24,578 bases of DNA, from NCBI GenBank assembly GCA_030600745.1, contig JAUVLL010000006.1, positions 1-24,578 of the forward strand. The letters are read 5' to 3'. The stretch comes from Spirochaetaceae bacterium. GTDB taxonomy: Bacteria > Spirochaetota > Spirochaetia > B11-G9. How positions within the stretch are numbered: position 1 is the stretch's first letter; the number at the start of each line of letters is the position of its first letter. The notes beneath the pieces are model-generated. The model did not search any database and was not told the DNA's origin. It saw only the letters and a list, made by a program, of their open reading frames with translations. Below are positions 8,177 through 15,011 of this stretch, in pieces. The translations under genes were made by a program, and so were the position numbers.

Positions 8177-8199
8177 ATATATACCTTACAGGTATATAT
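8177..8199. promoter_or_regulatory. Perfect 10-bp inverted repeat between the kinase and binding-protein genes
   Basis: ATATATACCT (8177-8186) and AGGTATATAT (8190-8199) are exact inverse complements around a 3-base centre. The element ends one base short of the kinase stop codon and begins 15 bases upstream of the binding-protein start. It could be an operator for an internal promoter of the binding-protein gene, or an RNA hairpin that stabilised the upstream message. No promoter elements are convincing. Confidence 0.55.
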
Positions 8200-9549
8200 T
8201 TACTGATTCAGCCATTTTGGTGTTTTTTTAAAAGATTGCTTTAATGCCGGATAGAGTTCTTTAAAGATCTCCATTCCCCCCGCATAGAACTTATTCAATT
8301 CATTATCCGGCAGGTATTCCTTTTCTATATTTAAAAAACCGGAGGGAAGTTTATAAGTATCAAACCATCCCAATGCCCTTCCTGCCAGAACTACATTTCC
8401 CAACACTCCTGTTTCTCTTGCATTGGAGGCAATCAGAACGGTATAACCTGTAATGGAAGCAAAAATCTCCGCCCAGAGAGGATCTCTTGCTCCGCCCCCG
8501 GATAGATAAATCTGTCCAGTTGAATAATCGGTTTGACACATCACATCAAGAATAGATTTCAGTGCATATGAAGTCCCTTCCAGTACCGCCCGAAACATTT
8601 CGGACTGTCCCGTCTGTCTCCCCATCCCGATAAAGGCTCCTCTGGCATCAGGGTCCCGGAAGGGAGAGCGTTCCCCCACTAAGTAAGGAAGATAAAATAA
8701 ACCTCCTGAACCGGGAGAAGCTTTTTCCGCTTCCCGTGTAAAAGTATCGAACGAATTTTCCGGAATAGAGTCTTTCCTGTTTCCTGAAAGTGTATTCAGG
8801 GCCCATTCAACATTCCCTCCTGTCATCAGCATGGGACCGATATTAATCACCTTTGAGGGGTCAGGATGTCTTAAATTGAAAATTCCCGAATCGGGGCTGA
8901 CCGTTCTTTCTCCTGTTATTTTGTCAGCAGGAATCAGCTCTGGAAGATTTTCCCTGATAAGTCCAAGATAATTCAAAATAGTGGAGTCCCACTGATTGGA
9001 CTTGAAATTCATCAAACCGGTAGCAGCCCCGTTTGTATAATCAGTTACAAAACGGTCAGTTAATTTCCAGCAGATATAATCGTGGGCTCCCAGTAGTATT
9101 TTTGTTTCGTTGTCAATTTCACAGCTTTTACTGCTCCTCAACCAGAGAATTTTAGACGACAGGCTACCAGGATCATTAATATTTTCAGTGGTATTATTAA
9201 GAAATTCTTCCCCAAGGTCCCTGTTTATCTGAATCCACTCGTCCCTGGCCCGGGTATCAGAATAAAGTATAGCATTCCCTTCGGTTCCTCCACGGGAAAC
9301 ACAGATCAGATCCTGCATCTGACCACTTAAAACCAAGGCTTCAGGAGTAATTTGATTCTGATAGGAGTATATATCCTTAACCCCTTTCCGAAAGGCTTCC
9401 CACCAAAGAAGGGGATCCTGCTCCACCCGCGAAGCTTCCAATACCAGAGGATAAGAGTGGGATGAGGTAAATAAAATTTCCCCTGAGCGTTCCACAAGCG
9501 AAACTTTAGTGGCGGTAGTACCGATATCAGCTGAAATTACAGTGTACAT
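8200..9549 (-). CDS. FGGY-family carbohydrate kinase (xylulokinase-like) with core deletion, probably inactive
   Basis: 449 residues against about 490-510 for the family. Seen: N-terminal phosphate loop 'ADIGTTATKVSLV' (D8), the substrate-domain motif 'SGQMQDL', the FGGY region 'SLSSKILWLRS', and an intact C-terminal half with 'GGLFYLPYLVGERSPFRDP', 'FRAVLEGTSYAL' and 'YLSGGGARDPLWAE'. Around residue 223 (about base 8880) the protein jumps from 'TVSPDSGI' straight to 'FNLRHPDPSK'. Relatives have about 50-60 residues there containing the catalytic Asp (GGGDA-type) and the LGTS phosphate-binding motif. Both are absent, and the frame is kept. The start has GGAGGG upstream and overlaps the TrpA-like stop by 13 bases. 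Phosphotransfer should be lost. Confidence 0.85.
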   Translation of the reverse strand: MYTVISADIGTTATKVSLVERSGEILFTSSHSYPLVLEASRVEQDPLLWWEAFRKGVKDIYSYQNQITPEALVLSGQMQDLICVSRGGTEGNAILYSDTRARDEWIQINRDLGEEFLNNTTENINDPGSLSSKILWLRSSKSCEIDNETKILLGAHDYICWKLTDRFVTDYTNGAATGLMNFKSNQWDSTILNYLGLIRENLPELIPADKITGERTVSPDSGIFNLRHPDPSKVINIGPMLMTGGNVEWALNTLSGNRKDSIPENSFDTFTREAEKASPGSGGLFYLPYLVGERSPFRDPDARGAFIGMGRQTGQSEMFRAVLEGTSYALKSILDVMCQTDYSTGQIYLSGGGARDPLWAEIFASITGYTVLIASNARETGVLGNVVLAGRALGWFDTYKLPSGFLNIEKEYLPDNELNKFYAGGMEIFKELYPALKQSFKKTPKWLNQ

Positions 9550-10198
9550 CTGACACCCTCCAGAAAAAGATGAAACCCTTCCAGATATTCTATAAAGCTC
9601 TCCTTCCCTGCCTGGGCTGCTTTCAGAAAGGATGTTCCTACAATTACTGCATCAGCACCCAGATCGGCTGCCAGTTTTGCATCATCAGGCGTATTAATAC
9701 CAAATCCGAGAGCTACCGGTAATCCATAGATTTCGGCTTTCTTCTTTACAGTCAGCAGTCTTTCCTTTGATCTGGTATCACCAATAAACTGACCTCCTGT
9801 ACTCCCCTCAGTAGACTGCAGATACAGAAACCCAGTAGTCAATCGGATAATTTCTTCAATTTCCTGTTCCGAGTGATGAATCCCGATAAAGTTTACGACC
9901 TCAATTCCTGTGTTTAGAGATTCCTGATATAATTTTTTCCGGTTTTCCACTGTTACATTGGGAACAAGGACTGCCTCAAGACCTACCGCACAACATTCCT
10001 CCATAATCGAATCAATGCTGTTAAAATTCAGAGTTTCGTTACAGAGCATAGATAATCCATGCATACCTGTCGAATGAACAATTCGCCCGGATTCATTTAG
10101 ATATTTTTTTTGTTCGCTTTTTTTTGTATGAGCTCAGTTAAAGCTCTACGGATCACATGTCCGTCAAGATAGGGATTGTCAGTGGGAACCAACTTTTT
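9537..10198 (-). pseudogene. Tryptophan-synthase-alpha-like TIM-barrel protein, N-terminally deleted and frameshifted
   Basis: The longest open piece (9537-10064) matches the C-terminal two thirds of TrpA-type barrels: 'GLEAVLVPNV', 'GFLYLQSTEGSTGG', the phosphate-binding 'PVALGFGINTPDDA' and 'ADAVIVGTSFLKA'. The frame extends upstream without a good start ('KKYLNESGRIVHSTG'). In another frame, after an A8 run (10118-10125), it continues as 'LVPTDNPYLDGHVIRRALTE', equivalent to the TrpA 'PFSDPxADGPVIQ' loop. The first ~50 residues are gone and a stop precedes the remnant (10199-10201). TrpA normally cleaves indole-glycerol phosphate, but no trpB is nearby and the sugar-kinase context suggests an aldolase-like paralogue. 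Not expected to fold. Confidence 0.8.
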
Positions 10199-10243
10199 TC
10201 AATTGTAAGGGTACCCCCGAAAAAATTCAGGTATGACCTGTTT

Positions 10244-11221
10244 TTATAAACCAGAATCGGGGAAACCGTTCAAACGGACCTCATCCAGTTCTTCAGCGCT
10301 GTAGGCTCCTGTTTCAAATAAGGAAAAGAACTCATCCGAAGATTTCTTTCCAAAAATAATGGCATCATCAGTATTCACTGTTACTTTAATTCCGTTATCC
10401 AGTAATATTCTAATAGGATGTGTCTTAAAAGATTCAGTCTGACAAAGCTGAATATTACTGGAAGGACATATATTTAAACGTATTTTTCTCTCTTCCAGAA
10501 ATCGCATTACTTCTTTGGAACCGGCAGCGGAAATTCCATGCTGGACTTCATCGAGCTCCAGAACCTCAACACTTCTTCTTACAAAATCAGCATCCAGCAG
10601 CTCTCCTGCATGAGCTTTAAGTTTCATTCCTGTTTTTTTTGCCGCTCTGTAAATTGGAACAAAATCTTCCGGTGGTCCCATTCTCTCATCAGCAAAAATA
10701 TCCAGGGCATTAAAAAAGCCAGATTCTATACATGGATAGATAGTTCTCTCTATATCCTTCAAATCCATTACTCTTATCATTCCTATATCCGGTGCAATGC
10801 TAATACTGTCCTTAAACAATGCTGTTTGTTCGCTGAATTTCCGAATCAACAATTCAATGTCCATATCAAATTTATCCAGAAATACAGAATCATAACCAGG
10901 TTCGATATAGGTAACACCGTCTGCAATTGCCAGTTCATAGCTTGCAGCAAAAAGGCTAAAAAAACGCTCCTGAAGTTGTTTATTTGTAGGGTTTTTATAA
11001 GGATAGGTAAAGATGCTATTCACTAAATTCTGGAAATCTGTAAAATCCGGAAAAGAATGAGCACCTTCCTTCAAATCCAGACCTTCACTTCTTACCCAGG
11101 AATGGAAATCACCACCCAAAGCAGCATGGTTATGAACATCTGCTCGGGGGACCTTCTGCATTAGACTTCTGTCCCCGGTTGTAAGAGCTTTAATAAATTT
11201 CTGGCTGTCCTGTTCTTTCAT
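10244..11221 (-). CDS. Adenosine deaminase-like protein, shortened at the C-terminus
   Basis: 325 residues. Members of this amidohydrolase family remove the amino group of adenosine or adenine derivatives using one zinc ion in a TIM barrel. Seen: the HxH zinc motif 'ADVHNHAALGG' (H30, H32), 'KAHAGE' (H204 and the catalytic Glu), 'VQHGIS', 'NICPSSNIQ', and 'VTVNTDDAIIFG' (D285/D286). All metal and catalytic residues are present. The family's final helix, normally continuing 10-20 residues after the Asn of 'EVRLNG', is replaced by 'FPDSGL' and a stop. Just downstream the TrpA-like remnant begins, so a deletion probably removed both ends. SD AGGGGA precedes the ATG. Activity is uncertain; it may be the least damaged gene of its operon. 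Confidence 0.78.
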   Translation of the reverse strand: MKEQDSQKFIKALTTGDRSLMQKVPRADVHNHAALGGDFHSWVRSEGLDLKEGAHSFPDFTDFQNLVNSIFTYPYKNPTNKQLQERFFSLFAASYELAIADGVTYIEPGYDSVFLDKFDMDIELLIRKFSEQTALFKDSISIAPDIGMIRVMDLKDIERTIYPCIESGFFNALDIFADERMGPPEDFVPIYRAAKKTGMKLKAHAGELLDADFVRRSVEVLELDEVQHGISAAGSKEVMRFLEERKIRLNICPSSNIQLCQTESFKTHPIRILLDNGIKVTVNTDDAIIFGKKSSDEFFSLFETGAYSAEELDEVRLNGFPDSGL

Positions 11222-11242
11222 CTAATCCCCTGTAATTAAGCA

Positions 11243-11678
11243 TCAATCACTCACAAATAATTCCTCTATCTCCTTACGCGCACCATCATCGAGTTTTGAT
11301 ATCAAATCAACAGCTTTCATATTCTCTTCAACGATCTCTGCTGCGCTCCACTTACTGGTTCCCCTGTAATGGGCTTTTCCGGAAGCAATAATATCACTCA
11401 TAGTAAAAAGACCTCTTCAACAGAAGCTTCAGGATCGGGTCTGTGACAGTAGAGAAGATTTACATGATCCATATCAAGTCTTTTGAGGGAACCATCGATA
11501 GATTCCATCAAATATTTTCTGTTCAGTGTATTTTTTTCATTGGGGCCATCATTTAATCCCCAAAACACTTTTGTAGAAATAACATAACTGCTTCTTCGGA
11601 AACCCATTTTTTAAGAGCCATACCCATGATTTCTTCTGATTTTCCACCAGCATAAGCTTCTGCATTATCAAAAAAATT
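11243..11678 (-). pseudogene. Aldo/keto reductase remnant (Kv-beta/YghZ-like), with frameshifts and internal deletion
   Basis: Three consecutive frames together spell an NADPH-dependent aldo/keto reductase. First: 'NFFDNAEAYAGGKSEEIMG' (from 11678). Second, after an A6 run (11607-11612): 'GFRRSSYVISTKVFWG', 'SLKRLDMDHVNLLYCHRPDP' and 'VEEV'. Third, after an A5 run (11405-11409): 'MSDIIASGKAHYRGTSKWSA', then near 11330 a jump to the extreme C-terminus 'EENMKAVDLISKL' and a stop at 11243. The N-terminal ~45 residues and about 150 internal residues (much of the barrel, including the cofactor region) are missing. It was the first gene of the decayed operon, ending 21 bases before the deaminase-like start. 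Clearly non-functional. Confidence 0.85.
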
Positions 11679-11716
11679 ATATATAATTATTAAGATTTGT
11701 GCTATATTATCAACAA

Positions 11717-12982
11717 ATGTCCTTACTTACAAAAGCAGTTGATATAAAAAAAGGTTGCAATAGTTCCAGGGGGGAACTGAAGGAATCCCGGAATGTAGAT
11801 CAGTTGCTGTCCACTGTAGAAAGTATATATCACATTCGTGATCTCGATACATTACTGGAAAAAATCCTTTTCGAAGCCCGGAGATTTGTCAGAGCGGATG
11901 CAGGAACTCTTTATCTGGAAGCAAAGGGACAGCTCTACTTTAATTATGTTCAGAATGACACTTTATTCATAAACGAAACTGCGGAGCAGAAGCATATTTT
12001 CGCCAGCAAGAGCCTTCCTGTAGATAAGGCCTCCCTGGCTGGATATGTAGCTGTAAGCGGAGAACCCATATTAGTGGACGATGTGTACGATATTCGCAGT
12101 GATGTAACATTTTCATTCAATCCGGCTTTCGACAAGCAGTCTTCCTTTAGAACAAAATCTATGCTAATTGTACCACTGCTTACCAGAACCGATATTACTC
12201 TTGGTGTGCTTCAGCTCATTAATGCACAATCCCCTTCAGGTAAAGTTATTCCTTTTTCAGGGCAGGACAGACTCTACATTATGCAATTCGCTCAACATGC
12301 TGCAAATGCCATAGAAAGAGCTAAACTTAATCGTGAAATGGTGCTTCGAATGGTAGAAATCTCTGAACTTCGTGATCCTTATGAGACCGGACAGCATGCA
12401 AAACGTGTTTCAACATACTCCACGGAAATTTTTTCCATCTGGGCTAAAAGAAGGGATATCTCTACCAGCCTGATACGTGCAACAAAAGAAGCACTGATGC
12501 CAGCAGCAATGCTGCATGATGTGGGGAAAGTTGCTGTTAGCGATACAATTCTAAAAAAACCATCACTGTTAACATATCAGGAAAAGATATTAATGAAATT
12601 ACACACAGTATATGGGGCAAGGCTTTTCAAAAATCTTGATTCCCACTGGGACCGTATAGCTTATGAGGTCGTGCTGAATCATCACGAATGGTGGAATGGC
12701 GAGGGATATCCTGGTAAAATTGAAAATATTCTGGAGGAGCCAGTTAGATTCGGGCCTGGAAAAAGAGGAGAAGAAATACCGGTCACTGCACGAATAGTAG
12801 CCCTGGCAGATGTATTTGATGCACTTATTTCAGACCGTGCATATAAAGAAGCATGGGATGAATCCATTGTATTGGAGTACATCAAAAATCAGTCAGGGAA
12901 ACAGTTTGATCCCGAAATAGTTGAAATATTCCTGGGCATGCAGCCGGTCATTCGTTCAATTAGGGAAAGATACTCATACTAA
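11717..12982 (+). CDS. GAF-domain HD-GYP protein, predicted cyclic-di-GMP phosphodiesterase
   Basis: 421 residues from the ATG at 11717. A GTG start at 11699 is possible; neither has a clear Shine-Dalgarno. A TATAAT (11682-11687) would place transcription start near 11694, favouring the ATG. N-terminal GAF sensor domain: about residues 25-200, 'ARRFVRADAGTLYL', 'SLAGYVAVSGEPILVDDVY', 'SMLIVPLLTRTDITLGVLQL'. HD-GYP domain: about 207-415, with 'HAKRVSTYS', metal ligands H267-D268 in 'HDVGK', H322-H323-E in 'NHHEWWNGEGYPGK' (GYP 330-332), and 'ADVFDALISDRAYK'. All catalytic motifs are present, so hydrolysis of c-di-GMP is expected. The GAF ligand is unknown. Its promoter region abuts the truncated end of the reductase remnant. 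Confidence 0.9.
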   Translation: MSLLTKAVDIKKGCNSSRGELKESRNVDQLLSTVESIYHIRDLDTLLEKILFEARRFVRADAGTLYLEAKGQLYFNYVQNDTLFINETAEQKHIFASKSLPVDKASLAGYVAVSGEPILVDDVYDIRSDVTFSFNPAFDKQSSFRTKSMLIVPLLTRTDITLGVLQLINAQSPSGKVIPFSGQDRLYIMQFAQHAANAIERAKLNREMVLRMVEISELRDPYETGQHAKRVSTYSTEIFSIWAKRRDISTSLIRATKEALMPAAMLHDVGKVAVSDTILKKPSLLTYQEKILMKLHTVYGARLFKNLDSHWDRIAYEVVLNHHEWWNGEGYPGKIENILEEPVRFGPGKRGEEIPVTARIVALADVFDALISDRAYKEAWDESIVLEYIKNQSGKQFDPEIVEIFLGMQPVIRSIRERYSY

Positions 12983-13024
12983 CCAAGTTATATAAAGCAG
13001 CTCTCCCTTTTTCAATTATTATGT

Positions 13025-14242
13025 TTAAAAACTATAAGTAAATACACTGCTAACTATATGCCTGACAGGTAAAGCACTTATCTCATTAAAATCATTATCA
13101 CTAAAATCAAACATACCAGTATAAGCTAAGCTTGCACCGAAGTTACCCGAAAATAAGTAGTTCACCGACGGCATGAGTGTCAGAGCACCGGAATCAGGTG
13201 AATAAAGAACAGATAGATAAATATCCGTATCAATATCATAGAACGGCTGCATCAGATTGATAAGAATGTAGTGCTGTGCAAAATAACCAGGAAAGTACAT
13301 ACCCAGAAGATCACCAATCAGACCTGGAGAAGTTACTATTGTATTCTCAAAATTTGTACGCTCAGACTCATTATATCCTTCACCATTATAAAAGTATTCA
13401 ATGACTGCATAGAGTTCCGACTCGAAGGTATATTCAAACCCTGCAAGACCGGATACAAGCCAGTCTGTTTTTCCTGGTAGTAGAGATACACCATCTGTAA
13501 AATAGTTTCGACTGCCTTTTCGGGCTGCAATTTCTCCATACATACCTACCCCAAACAGATCCAGCATAAGCGCAGCTCCAACTGAAGGTGTATAAGCATC
13601 ACTTCCTTCACTATTATCATAATCCCAGAACCCGGCTAATCTGAATTCCAGCCCCGGAAGATAAAAAACAGCCTCTGCTCCTGCTTTTATCTCTTCATAA
13701 TCAAGTCCCGATGACAACACACTATCAGGTAAGATCCCATACAGTTTAAGAGCTGTGCTATCTCCCAAATACATTCGAATTGACGCTGCATCAACACCCC
13801 GGAGGTCGGCATCCGGGTCTGCAGGATTTTTTAGAAGATTAGCAAAATCGATAGGGTTCCATCCATAACCATAGCCGGTGAGCATACTCTGCCGGCCGAT
13901 CTCCATAGAGACATTATCTGTCAGATAGACATTGGCTGAAAGACGCATAAGATTGAAAGCATAAAGTTCATTTCCAAGGGTATCCGGAAACTCTTTCATT
14001 GAAAACCATGCAGAAAATGAAGTACTTTCATCTCCTGCATCCAGTTTGGCAATAAGAGATGGCATCATCCCAAAATCCTGAATGTCAAGAAAATTCCCCG
14101 GATTTATTAGACTGTCATATCCGTCCGATTCCGGTATATTGGCAAAAATTGTTATATCTGCAGATCCCGAAAAATCTGCCTGGGCAAACAATGGCAGTTG
14201 GATAACTGCCACAATGATGATTAAAAAAAATATCTTTTTCAT
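13025..14242 (-). CDS. Predicted outer-membrane beta-barrel protein (unassigned family)
   Basis: 405 residues beginning with a clear signal peptide 'MKKIFFLIIIVAVIQLPLF' cleaved after Ala-Gln-Ala or nearby. The mature part has alternating polar/aromatic strands and ends in 'FTYSF', the C-terminal Phe recognised by the BAM machinery. Landmarks include 'NLMRLSANVYLTDNVSMEIG', 'GAAALMLDL'-like glycine-rich strands and 'YNGEGYNESERT'. GGGAGG lies six bases before the ATG. It is the last gene of the tetR-RND-LolA-like unit, 10 bases after its neighbour. By context it may provide the outer-membrane step of the exporter; sequence alone does not prove a pore. Confidence 0.72.
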   Translation of the reverse strand: MKKIFFLIIIVAVIQLPLFAQADFSGSADITIFANIPESDGYDSLINPGNFLDIQDFGMMPSLIAKLDAGDESTSFSAWFSMKEFPDTLGNELYAFNLMRLSANVYLTDNVSMEIGRQSMLTGYGYGWNPIDFANLLKNPADPDADLRGVDAASIRMYLGDSTALKLYGILPDSVLSSGLDYEEIKAGAEAVFYLPGLEFRLAGFWDYDNSEGSDAYTPSVGAALMLDLFGVGMYGEIAARKGSRNYFTDGVSLLPGKTDWLVSGLAGFEYTFESELYAVIEYFYNGEGYNESERTNFENTIVTSPGLIGDLLGMYFPGYFAQHYILINLMQPFYDIDTDIYLSVLYSPDSGALTLMPSVNYLFSGNFGASLAYTGMFDFSDNDFNEISALPVRHIVSSVFTYSF

Positions 14243-14252
14243 AAAAGCCTCC

Positions 14253-15011
14253 CTACCTTATGCTCTCAAGATAACCGGTTGTAAAAAACCTGTCCTGTAC
14301 CCTGCTGCTGTCTGTCTCAAACACATCAACCTCAACCTCTGTTCTGGAAGGTTTTGTATGATTTTCCATAATGTAACGAAAGGGGTAATCCGTACCATTT
14401 ACAGTTTTGTAATCGTAAAAAGTCATGCTCTTGATATTTGCATTATTTTCAAAATAATCAATTTTAATATATCTGTAGGTATCCTTTGTAATAAAAACAA
14501 CCATTTTTTCATAGGGGACATCAGAGTTTTTGCCAATAAGTTCTATTTTATAACAACTCTCTCCCAGGGCTGTTTCCTCCCCTGCCAGCCGGGGGGTGTA
14601 CTTCTCTGAAAGGCCCTGACCGCTGTCACCCATATCTGCATAGGAAAAATCACTGCCCCCGGCAGAGTTCTTCTTTGCTGAACTGCTCAGTTTACGGGTC
14701 CTTCCTGTAGAGCCGAAACGGACCCAAAGATCATCCTCTATCATCAAATTTGCTGTCCCTTTCATACGCCTTGGAGCCGTATATATAGAAAGAGAGTATG
14801 ATTTACCATTCTTCTGCATTGTGTAGCTTTCAATTTCCTGCACAGGCTGGGCTTCCCCGGATTTATAAACAGTCATACTGCTTGTACTGAAGACCCTGTC
14901 CACTTTAAATGATGCATCTGCTCTGTTAACAATTTCCTGCGCTGTCTGAGCAGCTAGAAACCCTATACATAAAACTGTCAGTAAAAGTAAACTTATCAGA
15001 ATTTTCCTCAT
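14253..15011 (-). CDS. LolA-like outer-membrane lipoprotein-sorting protein
   Basis: 252 residues from the ATG at 15011, preferred over an ATG four codons upstream because it overlaps the exporter stop as ATGA and has GGAG eight bases before it. A signal peptide 'MRKILISLLLLTVLCIGFLAAQ' (residues 1-20 or so) directs it to the periplasm. Seen: the LolA-like family motifs 'ApRRMKGTANLMIEDDLWVR', 'GGSDFSYADM', 'ESCYKIEL', 'PYEKMVVFITKD', 'MTFYDYKTVNGTDYPFRY' and 'DRFFTTGYL'. These proteins form a half-barrel that carries acyl chains. Pairing with an MMPL/RND pump is a recurrent arrangement. It probably receives a lipid or lipoprotein from the pump and hands it towards the outer membrane. Confidence 0.88.
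   Translation of the reverse strand: MRKILISLLLLTVLCIGFLAAQTAQEIVNRADASFKVDRVFSTSSMTVYKSGEAQPVQEIESYTMQKNGKSYSLSIYTAPRRMKGTANLMIEDDLWVRFGSTGRTRKLSSSAKKNSAGGSDFSYADMGDSGQGLSEKYTPRLAGEETALGESCYKIELIGKNSDVPYEKMVVFITKDTYRYIKIDYFENNANIKSMTFYDYKTVNGTDYPFRYIMENHTKPSRTEVEVDVFETDSSRVQDRFFTTGYLESIR

Noticed and set aside
8177..8199. Third binding site for the TetR regulator of the exporter
   Set aside because: Although ATACCT/AGGTAT is shared, the half-sites are two bases closer than in the two real candidates and the CTAC/GTAG core is missing.
9537..10064. Start of a tryptophan biosynthesis operon
   Set aside because: No trpB or other trp gene adjoins, the protein lacks its N-terminus, and the neighbours are sugar and purine catabolism genes.
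10538..11026. 162-codon open frame on the plus strand opposite the adenosine-deaminase-like gene
   Set aside because: Its translation is rich in Cys, Ile and Phe with no family motif, and it lies wholly opposite a gene with clear zinc-binding motifs; it is the complement of that coding sequence.
14082..14609. 175-codon plus-strand open frame spanning the barrel and LolA-like genes
   Set aside because: It crosses two convincing minus-strand genes, has no ribosome site and no recognisable motif.
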